Positions 23,985-33,365 are shown, numbered from the stretch's first letter. The stretch: DNA of 64,000 nucleotides from UMGS1696 sp963642885 (GCA_963642885.1 CAVIJI010000003.1:1-64000), one strand, 5' to 3'. A program made the numbers and translations. Notes: a model not told the origin generated them from the letters alone.

Positions 23985-26900
23985 ATGAACAATAACAACT
24001 ACATCAACAGAACCCATCGTAAATTCGAATCGGTTCTGGACTACTATGCGGAGAAAATTTACAAGCCGGTTTTAGATATCGAAAATGTGCTTGCACTCGA
24101 AACCAAAGAACACCTCCGCGTTCCTCCGAAAGCCTCCGAAATGCATCCCATCCAAAAGGGTGATAAATGGGGCGAAGAATACGGTAACATTTGGCTCAGC
24201 TGCGAAGTTGTCATTCCGAATGAATGTGAAGGCAAGCTTATAGGAGCTTTCCCCACAGGACGCGCAAGAGAAATTCTCTGCTTCAAAAACGGAGTCCCCA
24301 CAGGCATGATCAACTCCACCAACCGTTTTATCGGCGGTGAGCACAGCTGTATGATACTTTCCACCTCCGCAAAAGCCGGAGAAAAGTACGAACTTGCTTT
24401 CGAGTGCTATGCCGGTCACACGGATTTCGGCTGCGCACCTTACGATTCATATATGCGCGATGAGAACGCAAAGGACGATTACACTCTTACTTATGAGGGA
24501 ATCAAACTCGTTGTTCTCGATCAGATAATCAATGATTTTGTATTCGATGTAGCTACGGTTCTTCAGTTAGCCAACCTTCCTTCGGAAAACTACGCTTCCA
24601 TGAAGGCTCATCAAGCACTCTTCGAAGCTTTCCCGTATCTCATTCAGGATATCAGATGTGCATCGGAAGATGAAATACACGCTTCTTGCAAAAAGGTTTC
24701 CGAGTGTCTCGCTCCCGCTCTCGAAAAAGGTACAGGTGACCGTTCCAGAGGATATGTCGGAGTTATCGGACATTCTCACATGGATACCGCATGGCTCTGG
24801 CCTGTTTCGGAGACAATCAGAAAGTGTGCGAGAACATATTCCGAAGCCCTCACTTTAATGGATATTTATCCGAACTATACATTCATTCAGTCCTCCGCTC
24901 TCCATCTCGATTGGATGAGAAGATATTATCCCTCTATATTCGAAAACATCAAAAAGAGAGTTGCCGAGGGAAGATATGAGCCTAACGGTGGTGTGTGGGT
25001 TGAATGCGACTGCAACATAACCGGCGGTGAAGCAATGGTTCGTCAGTTCTTATACGGTCAAAAATTCACCGAAAAATATCTCGGCTACCATTCGGATTCG
25101 TTCTGGCTTCCCGACACATTCGGTTACAATGCCGCAATTCCGCAGATTATGCTCAAGTCCGGTGTAAAATATTTCTACACCACAAAGCTCAGCTGGAATG
25201 ACCTTAACCACTTCCCCGCAGATACATTCGTTTGGCGCGGAATCGACGGTTCGGAGGTAATAACTCACCTTAACCGTACACACTTTACACCCAACGTAGA
25301 AGCTCTCAACGGAGCTATTACCGGAAATACCGACAAGAGCTCGTGCGATATGAGACTTGCCGCTTACGGTTACGGCGACGGTGGTGGAGGACCTACTCCC
25401 GCTATGCTTGAGTTCCTCAACAGAGCAAAGGATCTCGACGGAATGCCTAAGATTGAGGAAACAACCATCAGCTCGTTCATGCATAAGGTTGAGGAAAAGA
25501 AAGACAATCTTCCCCTTTACGACGGTGAGCTTTATCTTGAATTGCACCGCGGTACTCTTACCAAGATGCATGAAGTTAAGAAACACAACAGAAAAGCGGA
25601 AGTTGCGCTTCACGACTTCGAATTTATGAATGTACTTTCGGATGAAAAGACAAACGAAAATCATGATGAATACTACAAAGTACTTCTCAAGAATCAGTTC
25701 CACGATATTCTTCCCGGTACATGCATTCCCAAGGTATACGAACTCGAAATTCCCGAGATGGATAAGCTCCTTGACGATGTTAAGACGGAAACATCTAAAT
25801 ACACCGCTAAGCTTTCCGATAATTCGGATAACGCATTCTCACTCGTAAATACACTTTCATTCGACAGAAACGACATTGCCGTTCTCGACGGTGAAATCGG
25901 AATCAAGAATCATACGACTCAGACATATACCGACTTTGACGGTAATACCAAAACGGCATTTGCGATTAATATCCCCGCAAACTCCGGTGTCGTATTCGAA
26001 AAAGAAGCAGCTGCGGCATCAGATAAGAGTGCATTCACAGCCGACGACAATACCCTTGTAACTCCTTTCTATCGTGTTAAATTCGATGAAAACGGATACA
26101 TTTCTTCACTCTACGACATTCAGGCCGACCGTGAAGTAAGAAACCTCTCCGGTGCTTCACTCGGCACACTTTGGTTCGGTGAAGATTTCCCGAGATCATG
26201 GGACAACTGGGATATCGATAACGATGTATTCATGAAGATGGAACCTGTTACCGCTATTACTTCTCATGAAGTTGTAGCAAACGGTGAAATCGAATACCGT
26301 GTAAGAAACACCTACAAGCTCGGCAGAGATTCCTCCGCTGTTGTCGATACCGTATTCTACTCCGGAAACCGCAGAATCGACTTCGAGACAAAGCTTGATT
26401 GGAAAGAACGTCATGCTATTTTGAAGGCAGGCTTTGACGTAAGTATCAGATCCGCGTTCGTTAAGAACGAAATCCAGTTCGGTCATATTGACAGACCTAC
26501 GACACGCAACAACACAATCGAAGAAGCCAAATTCGAAGTATGCAACCACAAGTGGTCCGATATGTCGGAAACACATTACGGTGTTGCTATACTTAACGAT
26601 TGCAAGTACGGTATGTCCGCACAGGAATCCGATATGAGACTGACACTCCATAAGGGAGGATGCCGTCCCGACCCGTTCACGGATATCGGTATTCAAACAA
26701 TGAAGTACTCACTCCTTCCGCACGTTGGTGCATTTGATTCCGAAACCGTAATTCAGCCCGCATATGAATTCAACTATAATCCCGTTGAAGTCAACGGTAA
26801 GTACAATGCTCCTCAGTTGTTCACGCTTTCCAACCCCGGTGTTATCTGTGAAGCTGTAAAGAATGCGGAAGAAATCGAAAACGCTTACGTACTCCGTCTC

Positions 26901-27071
26901 TACGAAGCTGAACGCAACCATGTTGCATGCAAGCTTAATGTAGCAAATGCTAAGAAAGCATATCTCACAAATATGCTTGAGGAGAAGGAAGAAGAACTTG
27001 AGATCGTTAACGGCGAAATTTCACTCAGATTCACACCGTTTGAAATCAAGACAATTCTTATTGAGAAATAA
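23985..27071 (+). CDS. GH38 alpha-mannosidase
   Basis: A 1028-residue zinc-dependent retaining alpha-mannosidase, full length for the family. The catalytic domain has GHSHMDTAWLWP (His265 and Asp267 as zinc ligands), LPDTFGY with the nucleophile Asp377, and YFYTTKLSWNDLNHFP; alpha-helical and long beta-sandwich domains follow, ending FEIKTILIEK. No signal peptide, so cytoplasmic. Substrates of bacterial GH38 are alpha-mannosides from N-glycans or yeast mannan. AAAGGAG precedes ATG 23985. The next gene starts inside the stop codon (TAATG), so the two are translationally coupled. Confidence 0.94.
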   Translation: MNNNNYINRTHRKFESVLDYYAEKIYKPVLDIENVLALETKEHLRVPPKASEMHPIQKGDKWGEEYGNIWLSCEVVIPNECEGKLIGAFPTGRAREILCFKNGVPTGMINSTNRFIGGEHSCMILSTSAKAGEKYELAFECYAGHTDFGCAPYDSYMRDENAKDDYTLTYEGIKLVVLDQIINDFVFDVATVLQLANLPSENYASMKAHQALFEAFPYLIQDIRCASEDEIHASCKKVSECLAPALEKGTGDRSRGYVGVIGHSHMDTAWLWPVSETIRKCARTYSEALTLMDIYPNYTFIQSSALHLDWMRRYYPSIFENIKKRVAEGRYEPNGGVWVECDCNITGGEAMVRQFLYGQKFTEKYLGYHSDSFWLPDTFGYNAAIPQIMLKSGVKYFYTTKLSWNDLNHFPADTFVWRGIDGSEVITHLNRTHFTPNVEALNGAITGNTDKSSCDMRLAAYGYGDGGGGPTPAMLEFLNRAKDLDGMPKIEETTISSFMHKVEEKKDNLPLYDGELYLELHRGTLTKMHEVKKHNRKAEVALHDFEFMNVLSDEKTNENHDEYYKVLLKNQFHDILPGTCIPKVYELEIPEMDKLLDDVKTETSKYTAKLSDNSDNAFSLVNTLSFDRNDIAVLDGEIGIKNHTTQTYTDFDGNTKTAFAINIPANSGVVFEKEAAAASDKSAFTADDNTLVTPFYRVKFDENGYISSLYDIQADREVRNLSGASLGTLWFGEDFPRSWDNWDIDNDVFMKMEPVTAITSHEVVANGEIEYRVRNTYKLGRDSSAVVDTVFYSGNRRIDFETKLDWKERHAILKAGFDVSIRSAFVKNEIQFGHIDRPTTRNNTIEEAKFEVCNHKWSDMSETHYGVAILNDCKYGMSAQESDMRLTLHKGGCRPDPFTDIGIQTMKYSLLPHVGAFDSETVIQPAYEFNYNPVEVNGKYNAPQLFTLSNPGVICEAVKNAEEIENAYVLRLYEAERNHVACKLNVANAKKAYLTNMLEEKEEELEIVNGEISLRFTPFEIKTILIEK

Positions 27072-27727
27072 TGAAGTACAAAACCGAACTGCACTGTCAC
27101 AGTAGAGATGCCAGCGGCTGTTCTCATGAAACTGCCGAAGGTATAGCCGAAAAATACTGTAACGCAGGATACACAACTGTGTTTTTAACAAATCACTTCT
27201 CCCCTTCTGCCGGTGACGCCGACAATTGGGAAGCAAAGGTAGAAAAGAGATACCATGCCCTCGAGCTTCTAAAGCAGGCATCAAACGGCAGAATGAATAT
27301 CCTCATGGGATTGGAATTTCGTTTTGTTCAAAACTCAAATGATTACCTTGTATATGGTTTTGACAAAGAATTTCTTCTTCAAAACAGTGACATATTAACT
27401 GTGGGAATAAAGAATTTCACTGAAATCGCCAGGGAAAAAGGTATTCTTACGATACAAGCCCATCCTTTCAGGTTCGGTATGACCGTTACAAACCCCGATT
27501 ATGTTGACGGCATCGAGGTGTTCAACGGACATCCCGGTCATAATTCGAACAACGATATTGCCAATGCTTGGGCGGACAAATATTGTAAAATCAAAACATC
27601 CGGTACAGATCATCACGATCCTGACCACCAACCCCGCGGAGGAATACTCACAGATGTTCCCATAACAAGCGAACATCAACTCATAGAAATACTGAAAAGT
27701 GGTAATTATGAGCTTATAAGAGAATAA
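27071..27727 (+). CDS. PHP-domain phosphoesterase
   Basis: A 218-residue PHP (polymerase and histidinol phosphatase) protein. The first metal motif is ELHCHSRDASGCSHE at the N-terminus; later metal ligands are LTIQAHPFRFGM (His) and TSGTDHHDPDHQ (Asp-His). Relatives hydrolyse phosphate esters or cyclic phosphates using two or three metals. Its ATG overlaps the TAA of the GH38 gene, so it is made in fixed ratio with the mannosidase; a role in removing phosphate from a sugar intermediate is an inference. A terminator follows at 27746. Confidence 0.88.
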   Translation: MKYKTELHCHSRDASGCSHETAEGIAEKYCNAGYTTVFLTNHFSPSAGDADNWEAKVEKRYHALELLKQASNGRMNILMGLEFRFVQNSNDYLVYGFDKEFLLQNSDILTVGIKNFTEIAREKGILTIQAHPFRFGMTVTNPDYVDGIEVFNGHPGHNSNNDIANAWADKYCKIKTSGTDHHDPDHQPRGGILTDVPITSEHQLIEILKSGNYELIRE

Positions 27728-27745
27728 ATCACACTTAATTGATTG

Positions 27746-27798
27746 ACCGGTACAGTATGCCGAAATAAACGGCGTACTGTACCGGTTTATCTTTTTTG
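27746..27798 (+). terminator. Terminator of the GH38-PHP unit
   Basis: ACCGGTACAGTA (27746-27757) pairs exactly with TACTGTACCGGT (27775-27786), followed by TTATCTTTTTT. Confidence 0.9.
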
Positions 27799-27910
27799 TT
27801 TCATCCGCACGCGAAAACTATTATAAGCTGTCAATATAATTCGTATATCGTAAATACAAGCACACATCTTCCCTTCTCTTTGCTTTGGATAGGGTTTACC
27901 TAATAAAAAC

Positions 27911-27959
27911 AGATAGTACCGTACAATCATTGCTTTTGCCGAACTGTACGGTACCATCT
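27911..27959 (-). terminator. Terminator of the solute-binding lipoprotein gene
   Basis: AGATAGTACCGTACA (27911-27925) pairs with TGTACGGTACCATCT (27945-27959) apart from one position; on the minus strand GTTTTTATTA follows. Confidence 0.85.
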
Positions 27960-27978
27960 TACTATTTGTTATTTTGTG

Positions 27979-29463
27979 TTATTCTTTGATAAATTGCTTG
28001 GTATTGGCTTTTATTACCTTATCGATTAATTTCGCACGCTTCTGATATGCAGAGGCAAGATTACCTGTGCTGTATGCACTGTCGACCACGGCTGTTATAC
28101 CGAAATCGAGAACCGTGGCAAGCTCGTATCGAACCGAGGAACGCACGATATCAAGCATTGCAGCATCCTCAGGTGCGTCCGCACGTCTTTTCTTCATCGT
28201 TGTTTCATAGAATGCTTCTACCAAATCACCCGACAGATATCCCCATGCTTCCATAGCGGCACCTGTCAGCTCCGGCTTTGTTTGAATGGAAGACAATCCC
28301 CAAATCGGTGCGTATGGGTCGATGAGATGATAGTATTCGCTTTGAGTTTCATCGAGCTTCGGGTTGGGAAGAATTCCGTAACGATCTTCCATATTGGCAA
28401 ACTGATTTATATCGTCTGCACTTATATCGATCATCAGGAACTGACCTGCAGCGAAACGCGATCTTCCGTAATCGAAAGCGTGTTTAAATGCCGAAGTATC
28501 CATTTTATCCATTGCATAATAATCGAGAACATGTTCCTTATCATCGAGCAATGCTTTGACTTTTTCAAGAGCGGTTACGGTACGCTCATTCATAAAGCCT
28601 ACTACCGGTAAATCGTTCTCATCTTTGACGGTGTACAGTACACCGCAACCGACAAGCATAAATGATGGAGCTTCGTTTAGCAATCCGACGCGGTCGTTTC
28701 CGTCGATTTCACCGTCGCCGTTTAGATCTTGTGAAACAGAATGTACACACTCAGCCATTTTGTCAACTGTCCACGAACCGTTAGATACAAGTTCATACGG
28801 ACTGCTTAGTCCGTAATTTTCCCACATATCCTTGTTGAAGGAGAAGAATCTCACACAGCCCGATGTCTTCATTGTAATATCGCCTGCCATCAGATACACG
28901 TGATTCGCAAGAGACATTTCCACAGCGGAATTCTTATCCCACCAAGGCATATTTTCATCGAAATACGGCATTTCCCGCCAGTCGTAGAGATAATTATCCA
29001 ATGCAATCGGAGCAAGCTGATTCATTTGCTCGAGTATTACATCAAATTCTCCGCTCCCGCTCTGTATATCCGATGACGCAAACCAACGCGGGTCATCACT
29101 CGAAATCGGTTCGAGGGTGATGTCCAACATTTCTTCAAGGAGAAGATTTCGGTGGAAGACGGTATCGTTAACAAGCTCGCCGTTCATTCCGTCTTCCGCA
29201 ATGACATCCAAACAATTGTAGACATACGCACCGTATCGATATAACGGTCTGAATGATTCACCGCCGAAGGTTTGTCCGTCGCATGACGGTTTCGGTCTGT
29301 TCGACTCTGTTTCACTTTCGGTTTCCGTCTCGGTAACGGTTTCCGCTGTTTCCGCAACGGTATTTTGTGTTTCAGATTCTGTATTTTCGGTTTTATTGCC
29401 GCATCCGTACATTGGCGAGAGGCAGAGTGCGGCGAGAATGAGTGCTAAAATGCGCTTTTTCAT
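27979..29463 (-). CDS. Orphan extracellular solute-binding lipoprotein
   Basis: A 494-residue lipoprotein with signal peptide MKKRILALILAALCLSPMYGCG (lipobox MYGC) and a Glu/Thr/Ser-rich linker (TVTETETESETESN). The mature part looks like an ABC-type sugar-binding protein of family 1: DVILEQMNQLAPIALDNYLYDW, SNGSWTVDKMAE and GDGEIDGNDRVGLL (a calcium-loop-like Asp-rich turn). No permease or ATPase genes are adjacent. It is 45 bp after the Gfo/Idh/MocA gene at 29509 on the same strand, so it is probably expressed with it. It shares layout and several segments with the lipoprotein at 46236. Confidence 0.8.
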   Translation of the reverse strand: MKKRILALILAALCLSPMYGCGNKTENTESETQNTVAETAETVTETETESETESNRPKPSCDGQTFGGESFRPLYRYGAYVYNCLDVIAEDGMNGELVNDTVFHRNLLLEEMLDITLEPISSDDPRWFASSDIQSGSGEFDVILEQMNQLAPIALDNYLYDWREMPYFDENMPWWDKNSAVEMSLANHVYLMAGDITMKTSGCVRFFSFNKDMWENYGLSSPYELVSNGSWTVDKMAECVHSVSQDLNGDGEIDGNDRVGLLNEAPSFMLVGCGVLYTVKDENDLPVVGFMNERTVTALEKVKALLDDKEHVLDYYAMDKMDTSAFKHAFDYGRSRFAAGQFLMIDISADDINQFANMEDRYGILPNPKLDETQSEYYHLIDPYAPIWGLSSIQTKPELTGAAMEAWGYLSGDLVEAFYETTMKKRRADAPEDAAMLDIVRSSVRYELATVLDFGITAVVDSAYSTGNLASAYQKRAKLIDKVIKANTKQFIKE

Positions 29464-29508
29464 CGTGATCTAATCCTTTCTCCATCGGTTCTGTGTGTTT
29501 AGTGACTT

Positions 29509-30777
29509 TTATTCCTGTTGTGTTGACAGCCAGAAGGCACGGTTCGCTTCAATCTGTTCCTGAGACGGCTGTCTCTCGGGATATGACGAGCATGGCAGCA
29601 CTTGATCTCCCGCAACGGCAGGATTCGTGCATGCATTATCGTTTCTCCATGCGTCTCTTTCCTCGGGATTACGCAGATTCGGTACCTTCATAGGAATATT
29701 GCCTGCAAGTATCGAACGATGCGCAAGGATACCGCAAATACCCATATCGACCGCCTGATATACATCAATTGACCACTTTCCGTCCGGTTTACCGAGTATT
29801 TTCTCAATGAAGAAGTGAGTCGGATAGAAGTCACTACCTCCGTGTGTCTGAACACTGGAATTATTCACAAGTTCAGTTGCCACAAATTTCTCGGGAGCAT
29901 AGAAGGTATTCTCACCCTTACAGGGTTTACCGGGTGTTTCCTGATAAAGACGAACCTGGTCTCCGTTTGTGCCGCCTCCATGTGTGCCGAGATAACCCTT
30001 TGTCGCGTAAATCTTATACGCATTGTGTGCAGGTTCAAGCTTCAGCGGTCCGTGGAGACTTCTTACCATCGCTCCGTTGTCGAGTGTTACCATTTCTATT
30101 CCGCTTGCATGTCCTCCCGCATGTCCGAGCTTGTAAAATGCCTCTATCGGCGGGTTTTCAAAGCCTACTACCTGTACAGGACGATGTCCCGTAATCATCA
30201 TAATCGGTCCGAGAGAATGCGTACAGTAGAAGGTCGGGCTGAGATGGTTACGCCAGTGATTCACGTCACCGCTGGTAAGCCAGAGCCAGCAGTACTCACA
30301 GTCATGTACGTATTCGCATTCCGCATATGTTATATCACCGATTGCACCTGTCTGATACTGTCTCCACATCTCGAATGTGAGATCCATGTAACAGTAATTC
30401 TCCGCATACGCATATACAAGTCCGGTCTTTTCAACAGTTTCAATCAATTCAACCGCCTGTGCCATAGTTTCACAAGGCAGAACTTCACTCAAAACATGAC
30501 GGCCCGCATTCAAACAGCGAATCGCAAAGGTCGCATGCTCTGTCGCATAATTGGCCAGCACGACAGCATCCATATCGTATGCGAGAAAGTCATCGAAATT
30601 CGTGAAGCATTCGATGTGTACTCCCGCCGCATCCGCATTTTTCTTTGCTTTACGAAGAAGCGGCTCGTATTTATCGCACACAGCCACTACTTCCGCATCG
30701 GGATGATGAAGAAGTATTTGAATCATTGCATCTCCACGGTCACCGCCGAATACACCTATTCGTAATTTTCTATCCAT
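29509..30777 (-). CDS. Gfo/Idh/MocA family oxidoreductase (422 aa)
   Basis: An NAD(P)-dependent oxidoreductase. The Rossmann start MDRKLRIGVFGGDRGDAMIQ has a variant dinucleotide loop; DAVVLANYATEHATFAIRCL and GRHVLSEVLPCETMAQAVEL follow the family pattern, with EVL-P replacing the usual EKP lysine motif (Glu-Val-Leu-Pro instead of Glu-Lys-Pro), so the catalytic lysine may be absent or displaced. YAENYCYMD and HCPI-type C-terminal segments are present. Start ATG 30777 with GGAG 8 bp upstream. Transcribed with the solute-binding lipoprotein gene and away from a LacI-type regulator. Likely acts on a sugar, but activity may differ from typical dehydrogenases. Confidence 0.85.
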   Translation of the reverse strand: MDRKLRIGVFGGDRGDAMIQILLHHPDAEVVAVCDKYEPLLRKAKKNADAAGVHIECFTNFDDFLAYDMDAVVLANYATEHATFAIRCLNAGRHVLSEVLPCETMAQAVELIETVEKTGLVYAYAENYCYMDLTFEMWRQYQTGAIGDITYAECEYVHDCEYCWLWLTSGDVNHWRNHLSPTFYCTHSLGPIMMITGHRPVQVVGFENPPIEAFYKLGHAGGHASGIEMVTLDNGAMVRSLHGPLKLEPAHNAYKIYATKGYLGTHGGGTNGDQVRLYQETPGKPCKGENTFYAPEKFVATELVNNSSVQTHGGSDFYPTHFFIEKILGKPDGKWSIDVYQAVDMGICGILAHRSILAGNIPMKVPNLRNPEERDAWRNDNACTNPAVAGDQVLPCSSYPERQPSQEQIEANRAFWLSTQQE

Positions 30778-30804
30778 TTTATATCTCCTATCCTGCAATC
30801 TATA

Positions 30805-30833
30805 TTGCATTCTTTTATAAAATATGCTATACT
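30805..30833 (+). promoter_or_regulatory. Probable promoter of the LacI-type gene
   Basis: TTGCAT (30805-30810), 17-bp spacer, TATACT (30828-30833), pointing right. It would give a leader of about 125 nt that crosses the opposing promoter at 30867-30895. Confidence 0.55.
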
Positions 30834-30866
30834 GATATCGATATTTTATTTCAAACTTACAATTAC

Positions 30867-30895
30867 ATTATACTAAATAACACAGTTCCATGTCA
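30867..30895 (-). promoter_or_regulatory. Possible promoter of the Gfo/Idh-SBP unit
   Basis: On the minus strand TATAAT (30872-30867) is preceded 17 bp upstream by TGACAT (30895-30890), a weak -35. CATGTCATG at 30889-30897 is a near-palindrome that could be part of an operator. Confidence 0.4.
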
Positions 30896-30963
30896 TGTAC
30901 CGAAACAACAAAATCACAAAGTGTTTTTTGTCACATTTGTCCAAATATTGAAAAGGAATGCAT

Positions 30964-31965
30964 ATGAAAAATGATACGGTCACCGCACTTGCCGCATCGA
31001 TGGGGCTTAGCAAAGCCACAGTCAGTCGTACGTTAAACCATTGCGGCGGTGTAGATACTGAAACACGTGAACGAATATTGGCGGCAGTCAACACTAACGA
31101 GAAACATGAGTGCGCAATATACAGCATTCTTCCCGACACTCCCGGTTATTTCTGGCAGGAAATGCGGCACGGTTTATCCGACGGTGAAGACAAAAGATAT
31201 CCCATGAAATGCAACGTCTACTCGCGTTTACGTGATAATTTTTCAGTACATGCATATTTACGTGAATCCTCATGTGCACATGTTTTACTTATTGCCGCTT
31301 CGCTTACGCCGACGATTCGCGATATGCTGACTTCTTTCGCGACGGAACGTTTTGTTCTTCTGTTATCCGAAGATGACGGAATAATCACAAACGGATTTTA
31401 TATCGGAAGTGATGCGGAGTCTGACGGATACGCAATGGCAGAAGTATATAAACGGCGACTGCGTGATTATATTCCGTTTCTTTTAACTATCTCCGCAGGT
31501 GAAAACAGAAATGTGGATCAACGTACATCCGGTTTTTTGCGATGTCTCTCCGAAAGCGGTCTTCCCGCACCTTATCGTGTGGAAATCCCGTCCGAATTTT
31601 TTACGCAATCCAAAACCTTTCACGCACGTATGGCGTCACTGCTGACACAAGTGCTTTCATCTCGAAATCTGCCCAATGATAAACCGTTTGCTTTCTATAC
31701 TACATTCGGGTGCATAAATCTGCCGCTCGCCATAGAAAAAGTGCGCTTTTCCGACGGAAGACGATTATCGGCAAGCTATACCATACTCGGTCATGATGTA
31801 CCCTTAGTAAACGGAACTTTACCTAACGGTGTATTCGCCGCATGTAACCAGGATGTCTATGCGGAAGGTTTACGTGCGATGGAGGCAGCAAATCACTACC
31901 TGATTTACAGAGAATATCCAGAACAAAAGCGGATTTATATTCCCTCGATAATTACGGAACGCTGA
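30964..31965 (+). CDS. LacI-family transcriptional regulator
   Basis: A 333-residue repressor-type protein. The N-terminal helix-turn-helix is textbook LacI: VTALAASMGLSKATVSRTLN, followed by a hinge (DTETRERILAAVN). The rest corresponds to the periplasmic-binding-protein-like ligand domain but diverges: the first strand reads AIYSILPDTPGYFWQEM and the domain is short of the usual C-terminal DNA-interacting region, ending KRIYIPSIITER. AAAGGA stands 6 bp before ATG 30964. It is divergent from the Gfo/Idh-SBP unit, which is its likely target, with a sugar as ligand. Confidence 0.85.
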   Translation: MKNDTVTALAASMGLSKATVSRTLNHCGGVDTETRERILAAVNTNEKHECAIYSILPDTPGYFWQEMRHGLSDGEDKRYPMKCNVYSRLRDNFSVHAYLRESSCAHVLLIAASLTPTIRDMLTSFATERFVLLLSEDDGIITNGFYIGSDAESDGYAMAEVYKRRLRDYIPFLLTISAGENRNVDQRTSGFLRCLSESGLPAPYRVEIPSEFFTQSKTFHARMASLLTQVLSSRNLPNDKPFAFYTTFGCINLPLAIEKVRFSDGRRLSASYTILGHDVPLVNGTLPNGVFAACNQDVYAEGLRAMEAANHYLIYREYPEQKRIYIPSIITER

Positions 31966-32066
31966 ATCAAATTCAAAATACGAACAATGATATATATGCA
32001 TAATGCAATGAGGATATCTTTAATATATCTTTCTGAATTAAATCGAACAATCTTATGAAGCTGTAC

Positions 32067-32107
32067 AACGTAAAAAAGGCATGACGTAAATCATGCCTTT
32101 TTGCGTT
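32067..32107. terminator. Bidirectional terminator between convergent genes
   Basis: AAAAAGGCATGA (32073-32084) pairs with TCATGCCTTTTT (32091-32102), extended by AACG/CGTT. It serves the LacI-type gene on the left and the Gfo/Idh gene on the right. Confidence 0.9.
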
Positions 32108-32167
32108 ATATGATAACCGATGCTATTTTTTTGATATTTTTATCGAAAGCTAAAAATCACCGTTTCA

Positions 32168-33256
32168 TTAAATTTCGGGAATCTCTATCTTAATCTCTTC
32201 TTTTTCTCTTGCCGAAATAAGCATTGCATCTATAATTGCCTGATTATAGATAATCTGGCTTGTCGGTATCGGCGCAGGACGATTATCCTTTATGGCATCA
32301 ACGAAATCACGTACCTTCATCTGGAAAATATTGTAACCGGTAGTCTCAAGAGCAAGCGGAGTCGTAACAGGTTCGCCACACTGATCGTGCATGAGATAAA
32401 GTCCCGAGATACTTCCGTCGATTATGGAACCCCACAGCGGATTCGGATTCGGTGCAGTTGCTTTCAAACCCGCATCGGTACCTAAAATTACAAAATCGGA
32501 GCATATATCCATGTGCATTGCCCACGCCATTCGGTAATCAAGGATAATATCACCTTCCAAACGGATGAATGCTGCCGAAAAATCATCTACCGAGAAGCGG
32601 TTTGCTTCGTTATAATACTTCGGATTCTTGCCGAAATAGTCGCTCGTGTACGCCGACACTGACAGCGGCTTCGGATAACCGATTGAGTTAAGCGACAAAT
32701 CAAGCGAATAACAGCCGAGATCACCGATTGCGCCGAACACCGCTTTATCCTTATCGATGAATGTACTACCGGGAATTCCGCGGCGTCGGCTTCCTCCGAT
32801 CTGGACGTAGTACACCTTACCGAGTTCTCCCGATTCCACAATTCTCTTAATCTTTTTGCAGTTGTTGTTATAACGCGGTTGGAAACCGATAGTCAAAATC
32901 TTACCGCTCTTTTTCTCCGCGCGCATGATAGCAAGACCTTCATCCAAAGTGACGCACATCGGTTTCTCGAGCAGAACGTGCTTGCCCGATTCCAGTGCCG
33001 CAATCGCACATACTGCGTGCTGGCTGTTGTACGTACAAACCGACACCGCATCAATGTCATCACGTTTGCACAGTTCCTCGCATGATTCGTACGCAGCTGC
33101 ATCAGTCCAACCGAATTCATCCAAGAATTTACGTGCCTTACCGGGAATAATGTCCGCACCCGCAACAACTTCCACATCGTCAAATGCCTTATACGCGCTC
33201 GCGTGTGCATGTGCTATTCCGCCCGTACCGATGATACCTATACGCAATTTTTCCAT
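32168..33256 (-). CDS. Gfo/Idh/MocA family oxidoreductase (362 aa)
   Basis: A typical NAD(P)-dependent sugar dehydrogenase of the family. The Rossmann motif is LRIGIIGTGGIAHAHASAY, the substrate-side catalytic segment ALESGKHVLLEKPMCVTLDE has the EKP lysine intact, and GFQPRYNNNCKKIKRIVESGELGKVYYVQ marks the start of the C-terminal beta domain; GDLGCYSLDLSL supplies the conserved Asp-His-type region (with Tyr-Ser-Leu-Asp). Length is usual. It is a single-gene unit with its own promoter and ends against the terminator at 32067. Substrate unknown; inositol- or glucose-type sugars are common for this group. Confidence 0.92.
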   Translation of the reverse strand: MEKLRIGIIGTGGIAHAHASAYKAFDDVEVVAGADIIPGKARKFLDEFGWTDAAAYESCEELCKRDDIDAVSVCTYNSQHAVCAIAALESGKHVLLEKPMCVTLDEGLAIMRAEKKSGKILTIGFQPRYNNNCKKIKRIVESGELGKVYYVQIGGSRRRGIPGSTFIDKDKAVFGAIGDLGCYSLDLSLNSIGYPKPLSVSAYTSDYFGKNPKYYNEANRFSVDDFSAAFIRLEGDIILDYRMAWAMHMDICSDFVILGTDAGLKATAPNPNPLWGSIIDGSISGLYLMHDQCGEPVTTPLALETTGYNIFQMKVRDFVDAIKDNRPAPIPTSQIIYNQAIIDAMLISAREKEEIKIEIPEI

Positions 33257-33336
33257 AGCTACCTCCGTAAAAAAATATAGTTCATTAAAGCTTTCGCTTG
33301 ATTTTTATACATACTCTGACTTATTCTTTTGTAGAT

Positions 33337-33365
33337 ATGTTACCACGAAGCAATGCAAATGTCAA
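33337..33365 (-). promoter_or_regulatory. Promoter of the 362-aa Gfo/Idh gene
   Basis: On the minus strand TTGACA (33365-33360), 17-bp spacer, TAACAT (33342-33337), about 80 bp ahead of the start codon. Confidence 0.6.

Noticed and set aside
25050..25703. Minus-strand open frame of 217 codons
   Set aside because: Antisense to the catalytic domain of the GH38 gene; no start signal.
29815..30765. Plus-strand open frame of 316 codons
   Set aside because: Antisense to the Gfo/Idh/MocA gene, rich in Cys/Arg/Ser with no domain.
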